A program made the translations under genes and the position numbers. A model generated the notes under the pieces. The model ran no database searches. It was not told the origin of the DNA and worked only from the letters and a program-made list of their open reading frames with translations. A stretch of DNA of 64,000 nucleotides from Moniliella sp. 'wahieum' (Eukaryota > Basidiomycota > Moniliellomycetes > Moniliellales > Moniliellaceae): positions 310,001 to 374,000 of the forward strand of contig RSEE01000006.1 in NCBI GenBank assembly GCA_003971905.1, read 5' to 3'. Below are positions 45,516-56,477 of this stretch, in pieces. Positions within the stretch are counted from its first letter, which is position 1. Each line of letters starts with the position of its first letter.

Positions 45516-47155
45516 TTAGGATGAGGTCGTTGGGGTGTCCGGATGGGTACTGTGAACGACCTGAAGAACTTGTTTGTACAGGGTCTGGATTTGGACCAGC
45601 TTCTGCTCATGGTCTAGCCGGCGGCACTCCTCCAAACATGGCCAAACCGCCTCTGGGTTGATCCAGTCGCCATCAAAGTCGCCGTTCATGAAGGTGCCAA
45701 TGTTGCTGACTGATATGCCAGCGCGGTGGTGTCAGTGACGGGGACTGAGGGAAGTTGTAGGTGCGGATGCGATCCCAGCGGTCCAGGTCTGGACCTGCTC
45801 GATGCGCATTGCCACACTATCTGCCATTTCGGCCTGGCGAACACGTTCTTGCAAACGGGCCCGGAGAACCATCCACGCCTTGGTACGGTTTTGGTGCTGG
45901 GAACGACTGTCCTCAATGCGCACAACGGTGCCCGTGGGTTCGTGTGTGAGGCAATGGCGCTTTCGGTTTTGTTGACGTGCTGCCCACCGGCACCAGAAGA
46001 GCGCATGGTTTCGACACGAACTTCCTTGGGATCAATATAGAATTCGTCGCTCTTCTGTTGGTTCGGGCATATGGGCAGCACGACGGTAGCCATGGTACTG
46101 GTTTGGAGCTTTCCCGTGCTTTGGGTGATCGGAACGCGCTGGACACGGTGAAACGCCTCCTTCCCACCGCATTCGCTCGTAATGTTGATCCTCCCTTCCT
46201 CGCCGGATCGGGGGTCGGTGATGCGCATCAACACTTCCTTCATCGCTTCCGAGCTCTGCTGGGTGGTGGTACTGACTTCCATAGGAGTAGCGGACATGAT
46301 GTCTACCAGCCAGCCAGCATTGCTAGCAAATTTTTGCAGCATACGGGCCACCTGGTTGGTAAACAGACCTGCTCGCCCCCACCCACACCAGGGCGGCATT
46401 CGACAATGACGCCCTCTGGTTCGACGCCGGCGCGCACTTCGCGGGTACCAGTGAGGCCCGTAGTCACGTCGGCACGCACACTGGCCGAGCTAGCTCGGGC
46501 CTTGATCAGCTGGACACCCGCTTTGTATAGTGCGTCGTACAGGGAGATAATATGACTGCGAATAGACATGCGCTCCTCGGCCAAGCGTTGCATTACCGCC
46601 CGCTCCTCCTCCTCTGCCAACGCACGCATCTCCTCGTCCGCGTCGGCGGCAGATTGTGCGGCGAGCTCGCCGACTGTACCTGCTGCCGCTCCAGATCGAC
46701 GTATGCCTGGTACCGGTAGTAGAGAGGGTCTATCAGGCCGAGGGCACGGGATGCCGATACCGAGACAGAATGAGGGTTGGCTTCTTGCTGCGGGCGCGGT
46801 GGGGCAGACATGTACCAGTCAGTCGCCGCACATGCCAAAAAGAACAAGCACGTACCTGGGCATGGAGAACGTCGCGTACGTGCAAAAGCCGCTCCACCCC
46901 GTTCAGCACCGAGTCGGATCCAAAGCGTTCGGGGAAGCGGGCTGCCAGGCTTTCGCCCGTTGCGTCCTTCTTGGACACGACAACGGACGTGTGCAGCGAG
47001 CGCAGCTGGCGGGGCGGGGACATACGTCGCAGTAGGCATGGCGGCTGTGACGGCAGCCGTGGCGGCCGCTGTGGGCGCGGCAGCACGCGTGGCGGAGGCC
47101 ACACCGGCCTGACCGCCGCCGTGGACGAGCGGGCGAGGAGGTGGCGAGGGACCAT
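45516..47155 (-). CDS. MRF1: Mitochondrial peptide chain release factor 1
   Basis: Class I release factor of mitochondrial translation. The start at 47155 gives MVPRHLLARSSTAAVRP, a basic and Ser/Ala-rich mitochondrial presequence, then SLHTSVVVSKKDATGESLAARF. Exon 1 is 46856-47155. Downstream, EEERAVMQRLAEERMSIRSH is the helical domain, GVEPEGVIVECRPGVGGGE and FTNQVARMLQKFA follow, and the peptidyl-tRNA hydrolysis motif GGQ is seen in SSGAGGQHVNKTESAI (near 46000). RLTHEPTGTVVRIEDSRS, RTYNFPQSPS and the stop at 45516 complete the fold. A base missing between ESAI and RLTHEPTG is a clear example of the window's indels. It is transcribed divergently from VMA13 across a 417-bp promoter. Confidence 0.95.
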
Positions 47156-47389
47156 GGGTGGCAGCAGGAGCAGCCGCACCACCACCCGGCACCTCTCCGA
47201 CACCACTCGCACCGCCCGCCCCACTGCCCGAAGAAACGGCCGCGAGAAGCCAGCATTAAGTACTGCAATTGCAATGGATCCATCATGCGTCATTGCATCA
47301 TCATGCATCCGCCCTGCAAAAGCGGAGCGCCGTTCCAGTTGCCCATTTCAAATGCAGCCTACGCACGTGACTGTGCCCGGCGGGCGGGC

Positions 47390-47397
47390 TGACGTCA
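47390..47397. promoter_or_regulatory. CRE/ATF palindrome TGACGTCA in the MRF1/VMA13 promoter
   Basis: A perfect TGACGTCA lies in the shared promoter between MRF1 (-) and VMA13 (+), 235 bp from the first start and 176 bp from the second. It is the second such palindrome noticed in the window, and both fall in divergent promoters. Confidence 0.5.
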
Positions 47398-47572
47398 GCG
47401 AGCGCATGGTCTGGGCGCTGGTTCGGGCGTTTGAAGTTTGACGCTTGGACACTGAACTTGAACGTTCAACGGGGCGACTGAATTCACGCCCATACAATTC
47501 AGTTCCAGTCGGCGCCAACTCACCACCGCCGCTGGGATCGCCTCTCACCCACGGCCCCTCCCACCCGCTGCC

Positions 47573-49123
47573 ATGGCTGCTGCGCCCATCCCGCTCGTGC
47601 CCATCCGCTCCGCCTGGCTCGATGCCAACGCACAGCGCATCCGCAGTCGCCCCATCCCCTGGGAGGGATACCAGCGTGCCGATCTCGTGTCCGCCGCCGA
47701 GCTCAAGCTGATTAAAAAGGTCGACAAGCCCCGTGCCGGCGGGGAGACCCCCGTCGCCGACGCAGATGCCCCCGAGTATGCCCTTCTTTACCTCCGTCTC
47801 CTCACCAAGCTTTCTCGCACCGACACGCTCCAGCAAATCCTTGTCCTCATCGACGACCTCCTTACTGGCCGTGACGACCGCGCCCAGCTCCTGTTCGCTG
47901 CTGCCGCCGATCCGGTCGATGCTCCGGCCGATGCACCTCTGCCCGCTGCCCTGCCCTGGGGACCATTTCTGAAGTATGTATTACTTTCCCGGCCTCCTTC
48001 CTCTCCCACTTCTTCATTGGCAAGGCTAACAGAAGATCGTACAGACATTTGGATGCCCAGGATGAGTTTGTGCAGGTCAAGGCTGCTCAGTTCTTGTTGC
48101 TGCTTCTCGTGTCGGAAAAGACACCCCCGCCGCCTGGCGTGTTTGCCCGTCTGGTCGACTACATTTACACCCTTCTCCAGAGCGCTGGAGAGGACTGGTG
48201 CGCCTTCGTTCCTTACTGGTACCGGGTATGCCGACGGCAATGCGCTCGACTTGGCTACCCAGCTGCTCAATGCATTGCTGCGCAACAGCCGGTTGCGCAC
48301 TCGATTCTGGCCCCTTTCCTCCCCGTTGCTCAAGAAACTGTTGGACATCCTCAGCAAAACGCTCGGTGCTGGTGCTGCGGCCGGGGCGGGCGCAAGCGCA
48401 GGGTCGTCTACTCGTGCCACCGCTGGCGGTCTCGTGTCGCAGTATCAGTACCAGATCATCCTCGTTTTTTGGCTGCTTTCGTTTGATCCGCAGATCGCTG
48501 CTGAGCTGAACGGTGATCAGTTGCCTGTCATCACCGTGCTTAGTGAAGTGGGCTCCGCGACCAACAAGGAGAAAGTTATCCGCGTCGTGATGGCAACCTT
48601 TGCCAACTTGCTGCGCAAGGCCCCTGAGGTTAATGCTAATGCTCTTCTCGGAGCCAAGGTCTTGCCTCTGGTAGAGAACCTGGAAGGGCGCAAATGGAGC
48701 GACGAAGACCTTACTACTGCGGATTTGCACGAACTACAGGAGGCCTTGGCGGAAAAGTTGAAGAGCATGACCACTCTCGATGTTTACCTCGCCGAGCTTG
48801 ACTCGGGCCGGCTGACATGGGACAACCCGCTGCACGAATCGGACGAGTTTTGGCTGTCGGCCACCCCGCAGCTGTTGGAGGATCACTGTACTGGTCTCAA
48901 CAAGCTGCTTGACCTGATCGCTCACGGCGAAGATCCTACCACCCTCGCTGTTGCAGCCAATGATCTGGGCAAGATTGTGGTCGTGTCCGAAACGGCCAAG
49001 CGACTGGCTAACCTCTCCCCGGCCAAGGTGCGGCTAATGCAGCTGATGTCTCACGACGACAAGGACGTCAAGTTTTATGCCCTCCACACTGTTGGTAAGC
49101 TAGTTTCGGCAGCATGGCGGTAA
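47573..49123 (+). CDS. VMA13: V-type proton ATPase subunit H
   Basis: Regulatory HEAT/armadillo subunit H of the vacuolar H+-ATPase V1 sector. The start at 47573 gives MAAAPIPLVPIRSAWLDANA, followed by RSRPIPWEGYQRADLVS, the usual N-terminus of the family. A 71-nt intron lies at 47974-48044 and interrupts WGPFLKHLDAQDEFVQVKAAQFL. The rest runs through TQLLNALLRNSRLRTRF, QYQYQIILVFWLLSFDP, VIRVVMATFANLLRKAP, WDNPLHESDEFWL, LEDHCTGLNKLLDLI and VRLMQLMSHDDKDVKFYALH, and ends SAAWR at 49123. One frame change, near 48190, is the only break. The domain is otherwise complete at about 490 residues. Confidence 0.96.
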   Translation: MAAAPIPLVPIRSAWLDANAQRIRSRPIPWEGYQRADLVSAAELKLIKKVDKPRAGGETPVADADAPEYALLYLRLLTKLSRTDTLQQILVLIDDLLTGRDDRAQLLFAAAADPVDAPADAPLPAALPWGPFLKYVLLSRPPSSPTSSLARLTEDRTDIWMPRMSLCRSRLLSSCCCFSCRKRHPRRLACLPVWSTTFTPFSRALERTGAPSFLTGTGYADGNALDLATQLLNALLRNSRLRTRFWPLSSPLLKKLLDILSKTLGAGAAAGAGASAGSSTRATAGGLVSQYQYQIILVFWLLSFDPQIAAELNGDQLPVITVLSEVGSATNKEKVIRVVMATFANLLRKAPEVNANALLGAKVLPLVENLEGRKWSDEDLTTADLHELQEALAEKLKSMTTLDVYLAELDSGRLTWDNPLHESDEFWLSATPQLLEDHCTGLNKLLDLIAHGEDPTTLAVAANDLGKIVVVSETAKRLANLSPAKVRLMQLMSHDDKDVKFYALHTVGKLVSAAWR

Positions 49124-49265
49124 CAACCTACCCTCCTCTCCTTTCCTTTCCTCCCTCCCTTCTTTTTCCTTCGCCCCCCTCCTCCTTGCCCTATTAGGAT
49201 GAAAGACCATTCAATGCCTTGCCTCGGCGGGGATGCGATAGATTGGTATATAGATCTCAACGTCG

Positions 49266-50431
49266 TCAAATTGCTGCTGGTGAGAGCAAGAGCGGGACGG
49301 GTTTGGGTGGCAAGAGGGCGCCAAAGCGAGCAAGACAGTCAGCCGCTTCATTGCCCACATCGCCCGCATGCCCTTTGACATAGACCAGCTCGGGTTGGCG
49401 TTTTTTCATCATCCCCAGGATCCAGCGCAGAAGATCTTGGTTTTGCACCTCATTGCCATCGGCCGTCCTCCACCCGCGCCGCTCCCACGCAGAAGACCAC
49501 TGGGTCAGCGCCTTGATCGCATATTGACTGTCGGTATGAATCCGTACGTCCACCGACAAGGGAGCCTCTCACACACCCGCCCAATCGCCATCAACTCGCC
49601 GCGGTTGTTGGTCTGCAGACCTTCAAGCCGCCCAGCCTCGGTTAGCCCCACATACTCTGACGTCGAGGGGAAGTAGACCCCCCACCCGGCGCGCGCGCTT
49701 TGCTTCCCATTCGACAGACTCGACCCGTCACACCACACATTTACCTTTCCTGCCCGTTCCGCCTCGGGTTCCCGGCCGCTAAATCGCTGCAAAATCGAAC
49801 GTAGATGGGCAGGGAAGCGCAACAAGTCAGAGTCTGGTTGAGGCGGAGCGCGCACCGGGGCAGGCAGGACCACGTCGTCCGGCAGAATGATGGTAGACCG
49901 GGCGGCGGGCTTGGCCTGGTCCTGACCCTGGCCCTGGGGGGGGAATACTTGGCGTGTCGAAGGAGGGCTGGGCCGTACCCAGGCCTGTGCTTCGGCATCC
50001 TGGCCGAGCTGGAACTTGCGAAACTTGGCTCCCGGGTACGACCGTACAAGCGGCTCCACCTCCGACCACGACGTAAACACACCCGTCTGGCGACCGGACT
50101 TGACGGCATACAGGGCTTGCGGCGGGTTAGGACGTAGCTTCTTCGCAGCTGGTCCCTCGGACGAGGGCGGCGGTGGGGATCGAGCAGGGAGGGAAGACGA
50201 TGCGGAGGATGGGCCAACTGCGTCGACCCAGCGCTGGGCTTGGTCGGCTGAGCTGGCGGGGAATTTGCGATGGACCGCGCCGGGGAAGCCCTTGGTGGCC
50301 TGTTCGGCTTCGGCCCAGGTGGGGAAAACGCCGCATTGGCGTCCTCGCTTGACTGCGTACACGTACTGTTGCTTGGCCATCGGGACAGAAGACAAGGGGA
50401 GGGCAGTGGCCAGACGCGCCAGGTAGGACAT
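49266..50431 (-). CDS. RNH1: Ribonuclease H1 with two hybrid-binding domains
   Basis: Cleaves RNA in RNA-DNA hybrids. Start at ATG 50431 (MSYLARLATALPLSSVPMAKQQ), where a second Met would make a shorter cytosolic form, so dual mitochondrial and nuclear targeting is possible. Two RHBD/viroplasmin-type domains follow: YVYAVKRGRQCGVFPTWAEAE near 50370 and ALYAVKSGRQTGVFTSWSEVE near 50110, as in yeast Rnh1. After a Pro-rich linker comes the catalytic domain with Asp in VWCDGSSLSNG (49740), Glu in TNNRGELMAIG (49610), Asp in IHTDSQYAI (49540) and Asp in GHAGDVGNEAAD (49360). One frame change near 49530 splits the catalytic domain. No intron is apparent. Confidence 0.96.
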
Positions 50432-51561
50432 GCACCCTTGGGCGCTTCAACAACAATCCACGTCTGTCTCGGGATGGTGAAAGCAGAAGATCCGCGGAAC
50501 TCCAATCTCCACTCCTTTGGCTAATCCCGAGGGAGGTTAATTAAATGAACCGGACACAGGGCGCTCCTAATCGGTAATCTTTCATTTTCCTCGGCCCAGT
50601 TGGGCGGCCTGAGCCACAGATGGGCGAGCTGGCCATTTTTTTGGTATCGACCATCGTCGTGAGGCCTGAGGTGTTGGGGAGTTTCGGGTGGAAGAGCTGC
50701 CACCAGGGGGGGCAGATGGAAGGCAATGTGTCAGACTCACGCCGTGCTAGGGGCCCCTTGGCCACTAGACCCGTATGGGCACTATGGCGTGATTCTTATC
50801 AGTTGGGAGATCCTGTGTCCACCTCTCGACTGTGCCCCCTTCCTGAGGAGGTACATATACCTCCTCTGCGTCCATAGATGTATGCAATCCATCTGCGCCC
50901 TTTCCCCCATCTCCGTATCCTGACACAATGGCACAGGATCGGGCCGCTTGCCACATTGGAAAGTCCAAGCACACATGGCAGCCATTTACTCTGTTGCGTC
51001 TGTCGAGGACGACGTGTGTTCTCCACGGGCGCGGACAAGGAAAGGGACAGTTCCCAGGCCTACTTCCGTTGCAAAACCGTAGACTGTATGCGCCTAGGGG
51101 ACAACGTTTGGTGATGATGCCGATGACGCTCGTACGAAGGAGAGACGTATAACGATGCCCGGGGCGAGAATCTGGGTTACAAGGGCCGATCGTCTCTAAG
51201 CGCTGAGATTGGGACAGGGCTTGGTGTGAGAAAATTGGACTGGGCCCGTACGTTGATGAATAGCAAGGAGAGGGGAATCATGAACTTGTCATAGTTGCGG
51301 TGCACAGAAAAGTACAATAAATAGCGGGGATTCGATGAGGAGATGGGAATAGGGAAGGGGAAACCAGGCCGTTGGATGCCAGTATGCAAGGTGAAAACAA
51401 CGCCGCGCGTATTGGTTGTGTGGGCACCAGTACAAATGCAATATGCATACTGACAGAACGATGCACAGAAAAGGGGAAAGGAGCAAGGGGGGGGGAAGAT
51501 TAAGGAAGAGGAAAAGGGAGTCAAAAGGCAAAGGGGGAAAATGGGACCTAGAACGGCAAGC
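50432..51561. other. Long intergenic region, no gene recognised
   Basis: About 1.1 kb between the RNase H1 start (-) and the end of the aspartokinase-like gene (-). It holds short open frames on both strands without recognisable content and an A/G-rich stretch near 51470-51545. It presumably includes the RNase H1 promoter. Confidence 0.35.
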
Positions 51562-52727
51562 CTACAAAAAGGAACGGCCAAAGTTCCCTCCAGCTGTCAC
51601 CGGAGAGGGCACCTCTAAGACTGCCGAATGGACCAGGTTGATGGTCTTGAGTGCGTTCCTGCGATGCACGGCTGTAGTAATGGAGATCTCTGAGGCGCTT
51701 GGGAGATGAGCTCAATGTTGATCTGCTCGTCGGCCAGTGTGGTAAACATCTTGCCTGCCACACCGATCATGTTCCGCATTTCTTTCCCAATCGGCGAGAC
51801 AAGTGTCATGTCCCGGATAAGCGATACTGTCCCAACCGGGATCATCACTTCTTTGATTTGGAGCAGTGATGGTTGGAAGCACTGACGGCCATCCAGATAT
51901 GCATCATGGAGGTGGCGATCAAATCGACCGGGACGCCGTACCTGTTCAATACACTGAAAATACGTGCGTAAAAGTCGGACGCCATCACCCCTCCTTGTGT
52001 CCAGACCGCTGGGAACAGGTGCGGACCCAGAACCAAGCACGGCGTGTGAAGGCATCTGTGCCCCGATGACCAAAGGCTTACTAGGCTGGTCGATGCTCAT
52101 CAAATGTGGGCACAATGACAGCCCCTTCTGTCCCATGATTCATGATGTTTTGATCCGGATCGGGATGGTTTCGCGGATCGCCTGCTCCATAGTGAAAGGA
52201 TGAATGCCCTCCGAGCCGTAATGTGTAAGCTCAGCCGCCTCTTCAGGAGAGATAGCGGGAATGACACGGGCAGAGGGCACCTTGCGAGGATCGGCAGTAA
52301 ACACTCCGTCCACTTCCTTTCTAAATCTGCAGCTCCTCTGCCGCCACTCCCACTGCACACAGAGCGCCGCACAAAGATCAGTGTACCTGTGCCCGACTTG
52401 GTCCAGGATCGACTCGGGGACCGAACCAAAGGATCCAGTGACGACCGGGACGTGGTCGAGTGGCACAGCGTGCAGAACATCGCCTAGCCGGTGAGCCAGG
52501 TGGGAGTAGAAGAAGTGGTTCAGGACGGGGGCGTCAGCGCTAACCCCGGCTTGCTCCAAAAGCGTCGCATCAACCACATTCTCCAGAGTGACCAGTGTGC
52601 TGGGAGTGCCCTGTTCCTCTAGCGCACTTGCGACCGTCCGGCACGACATGCGTTCGCCCAGACCTAAAATCGAGTCCTTGGTGCGTGGGGAGGTCTCATC
52701 GATGATGTGAGTGAATGGTGATGTTAG
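51562..52727 (-). pseudogene. Aspartokinase-like gene lacking its N-terminal lobe
   Basis: The C-terminal two thirds of an aspartate kinase (first step of Thr/Met/Ile synthesis). Recognisable order on the minus strand: IIDETSPRTKDSILGLGERMSC, VPVVTGSFGSVPES, QVGHRYTDLCAALC, KEVDGVFTADPRKVPSARVIP, EAAELTHYGSEGIHPFTMEQAI, ACT-domain pieces VLNRYGVPVDLIATS and MFTTLADEQINIELISQ, and the stop at 51562. The N-terminal lobe with KxGGTSV is not seen: upstream there are only about 270 bp before CSE1 begins on the other strand. Conserved GRGYTDL reads GHRYTDL and PGS reads PES, which suggests relaxed constraint as well as loss of the lobe. Indels also change the frame. Alternative: an assembly join removed the first exons. 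Confidence 0.7.
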
Positions 52728-52997
52728 CTAGTACCCTCAGGCCGCCTCAAGGGGTGTAGGGAGGAAAGAGGGCGGCGGTGGGGATCGGAGAATTAAGGAG
52801 TGGGCACGCTCGTGTGCGCCGGCTGAGGTAAGCAGGTGGGTGGTGGGTGGGTGGTGTTGCTCCTGTCTCTGGCGCGTCTCAGCTGCGGGCGGAGCGTGGC
52901 GGAATTTACATTTTTCCTCTCCCCGTAGAACGAATGGGCCAACCACACCGCCCCCCTCCTGCCTCCTCCCTCCCACCGCCCGCCGCCCGCATTCAGC

Positions 52998-55900
52998 ATG
53001 GACCCGGCGCAGCAGCTCGCCACCCTCTTCCAGGCCACCCTCTCTCCCGAGCTCGCTGTCCGCAAGGACGCCGAGACCCAGCTCGCCGCTGCCCAGAAGA
53101 CACCTGGGTACGCTCCCCTCGCCCCCACCCTGGTAGCCACCGACCAGCTCCCCCTGCTGTGCGCCTGGCCGCCGCCACCAACGTCAAGAACCTCGCCCGT
53201 TCCGGATGGGTCGCCACGGACGACTTTGAACAGGTCGTTCCCGACTCGGACAAGCCACAGGTGCGCACCCAAAGCCTTGCTGTCCTCTGCAAGTCGCCGC
53301 CACCTCGGCCTCTCCTCCTCAGCCTCCGTAGCCAGCTCGCCGAACTCGTTGCCCAGGTTGCCGATCACGCTTCCCGATGCTGGCCCGAGCTTCTTGACGA
53401 GCTCGTTTCCCGCCTCACTGATCCGGACCAGGGCATTCTCTCTTCTGTCCTCAACACCGCCACACCATCTTCCGCAAGTGGCGCGCTGCCTTCCGCTCTG
53501 ACGCCCTTTGGTCCGAAAACACTTGTCCTTGCCAAGTTCAATCCTCCTTCCTTGAATTGCTTCGCAAGACCGACGAGGCCCTACCAATCCCTCACTCCAC
53601 CCGCCCAGGTTCCCGCTCTGGCCAACGCCCTCAGTCTGGAGATCTCTCTTTTCTACGACTTGAGCGCCCAGACCTTCCACCCGCGTTCGAGGACAATCTC
53701 TCCACTCTCATGTTCCACTCCTTCTTCGCTGGCTACGTTTCTCACGGCCAGAATTGGGGGTTGATGCTGACGACTCTTCGGATGAGGCTGGGCCACTAGA
53801 GAAGATTCGCGCCGGGATCTGTGAGGTAGCCGAGCTCTATTGCCAGCGCTTCCTGGATGTATTTGAGGAGGCACGTGCCACCGCTGATTGAGCAGTGTGG
53901 GAAATGCTCTCTTCAACCGGACCGGGGGAGAGATACGACCTGCTGGTGGCCAAGGCCATTGGCTTGCTCTCTACTGTCGTCCGCATGGGTAACAACAACG
54001 CCATGTTCTCCTCTTCTGATGCCCTGCAGCAGTTGACGCAGTCCATCATTCTCCCCAATGCTCAGCTGCGCGAGGCAGACGAAGAGTTGTTGAGGACAAC
54101 CCGATGGAGTACATTCGTCGTGATCTCGATGCAGGCACAGCGGCCGCCACCGCTGTGGGTGCCTCCGGTGCAGGGGATACGTCAGATACTCGTCGCACCG
54201 CCGCGTGGGCTTTACCCGTGCTCTTTTGCACAAGTTCCCAGAAACCATGACGGGCATCATCGAGGGCCACATTGCCCAGTACTTGAGTACCTATGCTGCG
54301 GACCCCGTTACCAATTGGAAACAGAAAGATACCGCCCTCTACCTTTTGACTGGTGTGGCGATCGAAGGTGCCACACGCCAGGGGGGCGTGAACAGCGTCA
54401 ACACCCTCGTCGATGTGGTCCAATTTTTCTCTACCAATGTGTATCTGACCTTGAGGCCGCTCCCGGCTCCGTCCATCCTATTCTCCAAGTCGATGCGATC
54501 AAGTTCCTCTACACCTTCCGCAACCAAACTCACCAGCCCCAACTCCTTTCGGTGTGCCCCTCTTGGTCCCACATCTCCAATCCAGTCGTACGTGACAGTC
54601 TCCTATGCTGCCATCTCGATCGAGCGGATCTTGTTATGAAGCAGCCTCTCCTGCTGGTCTGCGGCCGCCGCAATGGGCACCTCGGCCTCGGCCGGGGCAG
54701 CAAGTGCGGCCACTGGTTCCGACCCCCGCTGTTCACGGCGGCGGAAGGTTCAGCCATTTGTGGAGCGCATCTTGATGGCTTGTTTCCATACCATCCTTTC
54801 CGGCGGCACCCCCGAAAAGATTGCGGAAAACGATTCTGATGAAGTGTGTCATGCCTCATCCTCACCGCTCGCACACCCTCACGCCGTTTGCCACACCCAT
54901 TTTGGGCCAACTGACAGCCATCTTGGTGGAAGTAGCCAAGAACCCGTCCAACCCCCGGTTCAACCAGTTCCTCTTTGAGTCCATTGCCGCCCTCGTGCGC
55001 TTTGTCACCACCAGTGCTGGCGACGAGGTTGCCGCCCGGCTGGCCCCTGAGCAGTCCCTTTTCCTCCCTTTACCACCATCCTCCAAAATGATGCCGCCGA
55101 ATTGTACCCTACGTGTTCCAAGTCCTGGCGCAGATCTGGAACTGCACCCGGCCTCGGCATCCGGTCTGCCCAGCTCTTACCAAGAGCTTGTCCCTCCGCT
55201 TCTTCGCCCGCCCTGGGGAGCAACGCGGTAATGTCCTGCTCGTCGTAGTCTTTTCCAGGCGTTCCTTGCAATTGGCGCCCAATCGTTTGTCGCCAACAAC
55301 AGGTGGTGAACCTGATGGCATCTACCAACGGCTCATCACCTCGCGTGCTCTCGACACGCATGGCTTTGACCTGCTCCTTGCCATCCTCCGGTATTTGCCT
55401 GAGTACGTCTCCCCCAATCCCCGCATACCCCTACCTGTTCTTGTACTGACCACCCGGATTGCAGCAACGTGCTTACGCCGCTCAAGAAACCCGCGTTCCT
55501 ACTCATCCTCCAGCGGCTGCAGACGGCGCGGACAGACAAGTTTACCCATGCGTTTATTGGGTTTATTGGTGGGCTGGCCTGTCTGCCGGCGCCGTACCCA
55601 GGCGCCGTGATCAGCGCGGTGGACGAGGTGCAGGCCGGTATTTTTGCTCAGCTCTTGTCGGGCATTATTGTTCCCAGCCTTCCACAGCTCCCGGCGTACC
55701 AACAACGCCAGGCGCTCACAGGTATCGCCCGGCTGCTCAAGGAACCTGCCATGCTCGCACCCCCGCTCCTCTCGGTCACCCCAGCCCTGGCGCGCTCACT
55801 TGCTCAGACCGTCACGTCGGTGCCGCCGCTGCCAGAAGGGGAGGATGAGGCGATGCACATGCTCGATCTCGAGGAGGGCGGGTTCCAAGCATCGTTCACC

Positions 55901-56056
55901 AAGCTTGCTGCTGCCCAAGCTCCAGTTCGGCTCACCGACTTGGCCTCGCTCCCACTTGCCGAAGCTAACACTACGTCGGTCCAAACGTTTGTTCAGGCTG
56001 CGCTGCAGCACCTTGCCGCCCATGCCCCGGCCGAGGTCAAGGCGGCCCTAGTGTAA
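52998..56056 (+). CDS. CSE1: Exportin-2 (CSE1/CAS), importin-alpha re-exporter
   Basis: Karyopherin that carries importin-alpha back to the cytoplasm with Ran-GTP. The start at 52998 gives MDPAQQLATLFQATLSPELA, then RKDAETQLAAAQKTPGYAPL and RLAAATNVKNLARSGW, matching the first HEAT repeats of the family, and VVPDSDKPQVR. Later parts include NPSNPRFNQFLFESIAALVRFV (near 54950) and the C-terminal CAS domain LTPLKKPAFLLILQRLQTART, TDKFTHAFIGFIGGLAC, DEVQAGIFAQLLSGI and YQQRQALTGIARLLKEP. An intron lies at about 55403-55463 (GTACGT...TTGCAG). Many one-base frame changes (near 53110, 53290, 53480, 53780, 54090, 54320, 54480, 54640 and 55100) break it up. It lies head to head with the aspartokinase-like gene. 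Confidence 0.95.
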
Positions 56057-56477
56057 CTTCATTTTCGTTTTCGTTGGAGCTCTCCCCTTTACCTAGTATG
56101 ATCTTCCTTCCAATTTACTCCTGCATGTGTCTCCCCCCACGGTCTTCTTCTCTCAGCTATGGCAACTGGAGATCGTTTGGGTGTTCGCGTCTAACCCCCA
56201 TAGTACCACTTCCCACCTAGGTTCATGAAACGAAAGAGAGAATATGCTGGTACACGGTGGTGGAATCCAGCTGAGCAGACTCCATTGCAATGTTCAATCC
56301 TGGCGCGCTCGGGAGTGTTGATTACGTTGATTGATTGTTGAACTGGTCACCAGTCACCGATCAGGTGCTCGCATGCGTTTTCGTCAAGTGAGCCACAACC
56401 TAACCAGTAAGAGCAACGTGGTATCAATAGCACCCCCCGCCCATCGTCCATCGTCCAGCGCCACCCCCACCGCCCCC
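56057..56477. other. Short spacer between CSE1 and DAM1
   Basis: About 420 bp between two + strand genes, holding the CSE1 3' end and the DAM1 promoter. T-rich in its first half. No RNA gene or site is recognised. Confidence 0.4.

Noticed and set aside
52793-53680. Long minus-strand open frame opposite CSE1
   Set aside because: It is the complement of conserved CSE1 coding sequence and shows no family; I also looked here for the missing aspartokinase exon and found none.
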